Source of the DNA: Hyphomicrobiales bacterium | GTDB taxonomy: Bacteria; Pseudomonadota; Alphaproteobacteria; Rhizobiales; JACESI01 | Direction: 5' to 3' | Assembly: GCA_013911885.1 (NCBI GenBank) | Contig: JACESI010000007.1 | Coordinates: 1-64,000 of the forward strand | Length of the DNA: 64,000 nucleotides | In this document: positions 59,709 to 64,000 of the stretch, piece by piece | How the letters are laid out: every line of letters starts with the position of its first letter | Position numbering within the stretch: the first letter of the stretch is position 1 | Notes under the pieces: generated by a model | Seen by the model: the letters and a program-made list of their open reading frames with translations, nothing else | Database searches by the model: none | What the model was told of the DNA's origin: nothing | Program-made: the position numbers and the translations under genes

Positions 59709-61214
59709 ATGAGCGAAAATGATGCCGCGGATGTGCTGGTCCGTCCCGCCCGGCTAGACACTCTCTTGCCGCCCGGCATTTTCCTGATCGGCGATGGCAG
59801 TGTTCCGATTGCGGGATTGACAGCCGACAGCCGGGAAGTAAGGCCTGGTTTTGTTTTTGCGGCGCTCAAGGGCAGTCGGAGCGATGGCGTTGCCTTTGTG
59901 GAGGCTGCTCTTGCCGCAGGCGCCGCAGCAATCCTGACCGATACGCCTGAGCCGCAGACCACCGCCGCTCTCAAGGCGGCGAACAGGATCATCACCGATA
60001 ATCCCCGCAAGACCCTGGCCGAGATGGCGGCGCGCTTCTATCCGGCGCAACCGGCGACCATTGCCGCTGTTACCGGCACAGCGGGCAAGACCTCGGTTGC
60101 TGCCTTTCTGCGCGAGATGTGGCTTGGCTCCGGCAAGGTGGCGGCAAGCATCGGCACGGTCGGCGTCGTAAGCCCGACCGGATCGGTCTATGGCAGCCTG
60201 ACCACGCCCGACCCGGTGCATCTTCATGAAACGATTGACCGGCTCGCGCGGCAGGGTGTCACGCATCTGGCACTCGAGGCGTCCAGCCACGGGCTTGACC
60301 AGTATCGGCTTGACGGGGTTCGTATCGGGATTGGCGGCTTTACCAATCTCGGTCGTGACCACATGGATTATCATCCAACAATCGAAGCGTATTTTCACGC
60401 GAAAATGCAGCTCTTCGAGCGGCTTCTTCCAAGAAATGCACCGTTCGCGGTTGATCTTGACAGTGCCTATGGGCAGGAGGCGCTCGCCCGCGGCCGTGCC
60501 GCGGGATGTGCGCCGCTCACGGTTGGCAGCAAGGGCGAGGCGATCCGTCTCGTATCGCTTGCCCGCGACGGGTTCCGCCAGCGGCTGACGCTTGATTTCG
60601 GTCATGGACCGGTGGAGGTGCTGCTGCCGCTGGTCGGGCGGTTTCAGGTATCCAATGCGCTTGTTGCCGGTGCCATGGCGCTTGCAAGCGGCCTGTCTGC
60701 TGACGTGATCTGTACCAGTTTCGAAACGCTGAAGGGTGAGGCGGGCAGGCTTGAATATGTCGGCACGACCACGGCGGGTGCCCTCGTCTTCATCGATTAT
60801 GCCCATAAGGTTGAGGCACTCGACAATGTGCTCGATGCGCTTCGCCCCTATGCGGCGCGCCACCTGATTGCCGTTTTCGGCGCGGGCGGCGACCGCGACC
60901 GGGGAAAACGCGCGCTGATGGGCAAGGTGGCGGCGGAAAAGGCCGACCGTGTCATCGTCACGGATGACAACCCGCGCAGCGAGGAGCCTGCGACGATCCG
61001 CGCCATGATCATGGAAGCAGTACCCGCAGGCGAGGAGATCGGCGACCGGGAACGCGCGATTTTTCATGCTTTGAGAAGTGCCACCAAGGGCGATGTGGTC
61101 GTTATTGCAGGCAAGGGCCATGAGACCGGCCAGATTATCGGCGAAGTCACTTTGCCGTTCAGCGACCATGAGGTTGTTCGACGCGCGATTAACGCCGGGC
61201 CTGAATCAGGTTAA
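59709..61214 (+). CDS. murE: UDP-MurNAc-L-Ala-D-Glu:meso-diaminopimelate ligase
   Basis: The 501-residue Mur ligase has the UDP-binding LTADSREVRPGFVFAALKG, the ATP loop AVTGTAGKTSVAAF, ALEASSHGLDQYRLD, and in the C-terminal domain VFGAGGDRDRGKRALM and VTDDNPRSEEP. The DNPR motif indicates meso-diaminopimelate as the added amino acid. Full length, in the dcw operon. Confidence 0.96.
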   Translation: MSENDAADVLVRPARLDTLLPPGIFLIGDGSVPIAGLTADSREVRPGFVFAALKGSRSDGVAFVEAALAAGAAAILTDTPEPQTTAALKAANRIITDNPRKTLAEMAARFYPAQPATIAAVTGTAGKTSVAAFLREMWLGSGKVAASIGTVGVVSPTGSVYGSLTTPDPVHLHETIDRLARQGVTHLALEASSHGLDQYRLDGVRIGIGGFTNLGRDHMDYHPTIEAYFHAKMQLFERLLPRNAPFAVDLDSAYGQEALARGRAAGCAPLTVGSKGEAIRLVSLARDGFRQRLTLDFGHGPVEVLLPLVGRFQVSNALVAGAMALASGLSADVICTSFETLKGEAGRLEYVGTTTAGALVFIDYAHKVEALDNVLDALRPYAARHLIAVFGAGGDRDRGKRALMGKVAAEKADRVIVTDDNPRSEEPATIRAMIMEAVPAGEEIGDRERAIFHALRSATKGDVVVIAGKGHETGQIIGEVTLPFSDHEVVRRAINAGPESG

Positions 61215-61273
61215 GGGTTTTGTATAAGGAAGGCCACGCCCCTTCTTTCCTTTCCATCTTTGAAGGTTGCCCC

Positions 61274-62737
61274 ATGACAGATGCTTCCGCGATATCCCCG
61301 CTCTGGCAAGCAGATCCGGTGTTGCGCGCCGTGGCGGGCCAGCTTCTTGAACCTCAAGGCGGTCTTGCTCAACCAGACCCGTCCGACGGCGCCATATGGG
61401 GTGTTTCGATCGACAGCCGCTCGGTCGCGGCAGGCGATCTCTTCTTCGCAATCCGGGGTGAGCGGATGGACGGCCATGATTTCGTCGCGCCAGCTCTTCG
61501 GCAGGGTGCGGCCTTTGCCGTGGTCGCCCGCGAACGGGCCGCAGCGCTTGGTGCCGATCCGGATGTGGATGCTGCGCGGCTGATCGTGGTTGATGATGTG
61601 CTTGCGGCAATGGAGGATCTCGGTCGTGCCGCGCGCGCGCGGTTCATGGGGCGGGTGTTTGCAGTCACCGGCAGCGTCGGCAAGACCGGCACGAAAGAGA
61701 TGCTGCGCCTCGCGCTTGGCGCCTCCGGGATGGTTCATGCCTCTGTCGCCTCGTTCAACAATCATTGGGGTGTGCCGCTGACGCTGTCGCGCACACCCGC
61801 CGATCTTGCCTATGCGGTCTATGAAATCGGCATGAACCATCCCGGTGAAATCGTGCCCCTGGTCGCACAGGTGCGCCCGCATGTGGCGGTGATCACCACG
61901 GTGGAGCCGGTTCATCTCGCGTTTTTCGACAGCGAGCAGGAAATCGCCCGCGCCAAAGCGGAAATCTTTACCGGGATAGAACCGGGCGGCACCGCCGTTC
62001 TCAACCGCGACAACCGCCATTTTGAGTTCCTGCTGGCACTTGCCAGAGCCGAAGGCGTGCAGGTTGCGACCTTTGGCGAGGTGGCGAATGCGGACACACG
62101 GCTTGTCAATGTCGATCTCGCGCCTGATCATTCCGTGGTGGAGGCGGAGGTTTTTGGCACACGGATGTCGTATCAACTGGGTGCGCCGGGGCGCCATCTC
62201 GTCCAGAATTCGCTTGCTGTCGCGACCTGTCTTCACCTTGCGGGTGCAGATGTCGCGGGCGGGCTTTCGGCCCTCGGGCATCTGAGCGCACCGAAGGGGC
62301 GAGGGGCCCGGCTTAATCTCGCCAGGGATGGCGGACATTTTCTGGTTCTTGATGAAAGCTACAATGCGAACCCGGCCTCGATGCGTGCGGCAATCAGCCT
62401 TCTCGGCACGGCCCCGCTCGGCGAGGGCGGCAAAAGGATTGCGGTTCTGGGCGATATGCTCGAACTCGGCACCGCCAGCGAGGCGCTTCATGCGGGCCTT
62501 GCGGAAGCGCTCATTGAAGCCCGAATCGATCGGGTTTTCGCCAGCGGCCCGCATATGAAATCACTGTTCGACGCGCTGCCCGATAAAATGCGGGGGATAT
62601 ATGCAACAAGCGCGAGCGGTTTGCAGGAGGCCCTTCTTGAAACGGTTGCTAAAGGGGACGCCGTTATGGTCAAAGGGTCTCTGGGGAGCCGGATGGGGCC
62701 GCTGGTCGATCTTCTCGCCACACGTTATCCGGCCTGA
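61274..62737 (+). CDS. murF: UDP-MurNAc-tripeptide:D-alanyl-D-alanine ligase
   Basis: The 487-residue Mur ligase has VSIDSRSVAAGDLFFAIRGE, the ATP loop AVTGSVGKTGTKEM, SFNNHWGVPLTLSR and LDESYNANPASMRAAISLLG. It adds D-Ala-D-Ala to the UDP-precursor. The ATG at 61274 matches the family start; codons from 61220 would add an unlikely leader. Confidence 0.95.
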   Translation: MTDASAISPLWQADPVLRAVAGQLLEPQGGLAQPDPSDGAIWGVSIDSRSVAAGDLFFAIRGERMDGHDFVAPALRQGAAFAVVARERAAALGADPDVDAARLIVVDDVLAAMEDLGRAARARFMGRVFAVTGSVGKTGTKEMLRLALGASGMVHASVASFNNHWGVPLTLSRTPADLAYAVYEIGMNHPGEIVPLVAQVRPHVAVITTVEPVHLAFFDSEQEIARAKAEIFTGIEPGGTAVLNRDNRHFEFLLALARAEGVQVATFGEVANADTRLVNVDLAPDHSVVEAEVFGTRMSYQLGAPGRHLVQNSLAVATCLHLAGADVAGGLSALGHLSAPKGRGARLNLARDGGHFLVLDESYNANPASMRAAISLLGTAPLGEGGKRIAVLGDMLELGTASEALHAGLAEALIEARIDRVFASGPHMKSLFDALPDKMRGIYATSASGLQEALLETVAKGDAVMVKGSLGSRMGPLVDLLATRYPA

Positions 62738-62772
62738 TGGCTGTTTTCTCTCACAGTGATTGAACCTGAATC

Positions 62773-63858
62773 ATGCTCCTTCTGCTCAGCCATCTTTCCG
62801 ACAGCTTTCCCGTTCTCAACGTGTTTCGCTACATCACCTTCCGCGGCGGGCTTGCAACCGTTACGGCGATGCTCGTGGTGTTTCTGTTCGGTCCGATGAT
62901 GATCAAGAAACTGCGCGCGCGCCAGGGCAAGGGCCAGCCGATACGGGCGGATGGACCGCAGAGCCATATCATCTCCAAGGCGGGTACGCCGACCATGGGC
63001 GGGCTGATGATTCTGGGCGGACTTTTTGTCTCGACCCTGCTGTGGGCTGATCTGACCAATCCATATGTCCAGATGGTGATTTTCGTGACACTCGGTTTCG
63101 GTGCGATCGGCTTTTATGATGATTATCTGAAGGTAACGAAGCAGAGCCACAAAGGCTTTTCCGGGCGGATCCGTCTCGCCTTCGAATTTCTGATCGCGGG
63201 TATTGCCGTCTGGTACATTACCGAAAACAGCAGCGCACCTTTCGCAACAAGCCTCACGTTTCCTTTCGCGAAAGACCTTCTCCTCAATCTCGGCATTCTG
63301 TTCATTCCTTTTGCAGCTTTCGTGATCGTGGGCACCGGCAATGCGGTGAATCTCACCGATGGTCTGGATGGCCTTGCGATTGTGCCGGTTATGATTGCGA
63401 TGGGATCGTTTGGTTTCATCGCCTATCTTTCCGGCAACGCGGTCTTTGCCGATTATCTGCAAATCCACAATGTGGCGGGGACCGGGGAGCTCGCGATCAT
63501 TTGCGGCGCGATCATTGGCGCAGGGCTCGGGTTCTTATGGTTCAATGCGCCGCCCGCGGCAATTTTCATGGGCGATACCGGCTCGCTCGGTCTTGGTGGC
63601 GCCCTCGGCACGATTGCTGTTGCGACAAAGCACGAGATCGTGCTTGCCATCATCGGCGGCCTTTTCGTGCTTGAGGCGATGTCGGTCATCATTCAGGTGA
63701 TTTCGTTCAAGACCACCGGCAAGCGCGTATTCCGCATGGCCCCGATCCATCACCATTTCGAGCAGAAAGGCTGGACGGAACCGCAGGTCGTCATCCGTTT
63801 CTGGATCATCGCCTTCATTCTTGCCCTGATCGGACTGACCACGCTGAAGCTGCGCTGA
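62773..63858 (+). CDS. mraY: phospho-MurNAc-pentapeptide translocase
   Basis: The 361-residue integral membrane protein has ten spans and the conserved [20 protein letters not shown] (catalytic Asp pair), [20 protein letters not shown], and [15 protein letters not shown] and [12 protein letters not shown]. It makes lipid I from UDP-MurNAc-pentapeptide and undecaprenyl phosphate. Confidence 0.96.
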   Translation: MLLLLSHLSDSFPVLNVFRYITFRGGLATVTAMLVVFLFGPMMIKKLRARQGKGQPIRADGPQSHIISKAGTPTMGGLMILGGLFVSTLLWADLTNPYVQMVIFVTLGFGAIGFYDDYLKVTKQSHKGFSGRIRLAFEFLIAGIAVWYITENSSAPFATSLTFPFAKDLLLNLGILFIPFAAFVIVGTGNAVNLTDGLDGLAIVPVMIAMGSFGFIAYLSGNAVFADYLQIHNVAGTGELAIICGAIIGAGLGFLWFNAPPAAIFMGDTGSLGLGGALGTIAVATKHEIVLAIIGGLFVLEAMSVIIQVISFKTTGKRVFRMAPIHHHFEQKGWTEPQVVIRFWIIAFILALIGLTTLKLR

Positions 63859-63859
63859 C

Positions 63860-64000
63860 ATGATCGCTGTAACGACATTCCGCAACAAGGCCGTCCTGGT
63901 TTTCGGCTTGGGTGGTTCGGGGCTGGCGACGGCAGAAGCGCTTGCAGCCGGCGGCGCGCGGGTGCTGGCCTGTGATGACAATGCCGTGCGCATGGAGGCC
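63860..64000 (+). CDS. murD: UDP-MurNAc-L-Ala:D-Glu ligase (partial, N-terminus)
   Basis: The last 47 codons encode [40 protein letters not shown], the N-terminal Rossmann-like domain of MurD (GLGxSGLAxAxxL). The ATG is one base after the mraY stop. The gene runs off the window. Confidence 0.9.
   Translation, partial: MIAVTTFRNKAVLVFGLGGSGLATAEALAAGGARVLACDDNAVRMEA

Overview
The window comes from an alphaproteobacterium, most likely of the Hyphomicrobiales (Rhizobiales). The reasons are the gene order DnaJ-like/TerB - N-acetylmuramoyl-L-alanine amidase - rnpB - mraZ - rsmH - ftsL - ftsI - murE - murF - mraY - murD, an Omp25/31-type beta-barrel ending in KYKF, two DUF2336 proteins, DUF1127 mini-proteins, and the betaine-lipid genes btaA/btaB. 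The genus cannot be read from the window.

Region 1 (1 to about 12.7 kb) is the early half of a Mu-like transposable prophage read on the minus strand. From the phage left end (right side here) inward it holds: an S24 CI/LexA-type repressor transcribed rightward; a control region with twin operators; a leftward early operon (Ner-like regulator, a 44-residue membrane protein, an HTH protein, a ParB-like protein, a small unknown protein, MuA-type DDE transposase, MuB-type ATPase); small accessory genes with DUF3310 and DUF3164; GemA (DUF1018); a DUF7694 protein; and a Mor-type activator. A lysis block follows (endolysin, holin-like protein, overlapping spanin pair), then the start of the head genes (DUF2730, a VpaChn25_0724-type protein, DUF3486 small terminase), which run off the window.

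Region 2 (12.2 to 15.1 kb) is accessory DNA: inverted repeats, a direct-repeat cluster, a purine-rich degenerate repeat tract, a PQQ-type sugar dehydrogenase gene, an IS3-family remnant, and a second diverged copy of the presumed phage-end sequence at 14981-15097.

Region 3 (15.2 to 53 kb) is chromosomal. It holds a sulfotransferase-like gene; a TRAP transporter (TakP/FcbT1 type) in one operon with an amidase and a 2-hydroxyacid dehydrogenase; a secreted esterase; ettA; btaBA behind a good Pho box; a DUF2336 gene; an ArsR-methyltransferase regulator with metF; a second DUF2336 gene; a MoxR ATPase and a VWA/CoxE-like protein separated by an AEC transporter and TrhA; a His-repeat PCu(A)C copper chaperone; rplS with an Ala-rich tail; an Omp25-like protein; leuC with a GST-like gene; a MATE pump; cysQ; two overlapping SDR genes; two DUF1127 genes; a glycine-zipper protein; a fused 5-oxoprolinase; an aldo/keto reductase; and an EamA transporter.

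Region 4 (53 to 64 kb) is the cell wall and division block: TerB/DnaJ protein, amidase, the RNase P RNA gene, then the dcw cluster from mraZ into murD, which is cut by the window end.

I see no CRISPR array, rRNA or tRNA gene. The clearest regulatory candidates are the Pho box upstream of btaA, the palindrome upstream of the ArsR-methyltransferase/metF pair, and the operators of the Mu-like phage. The most puzzling structure is the pair of phage-end-like repeats that bracket the sugar dehydrogenase gene.
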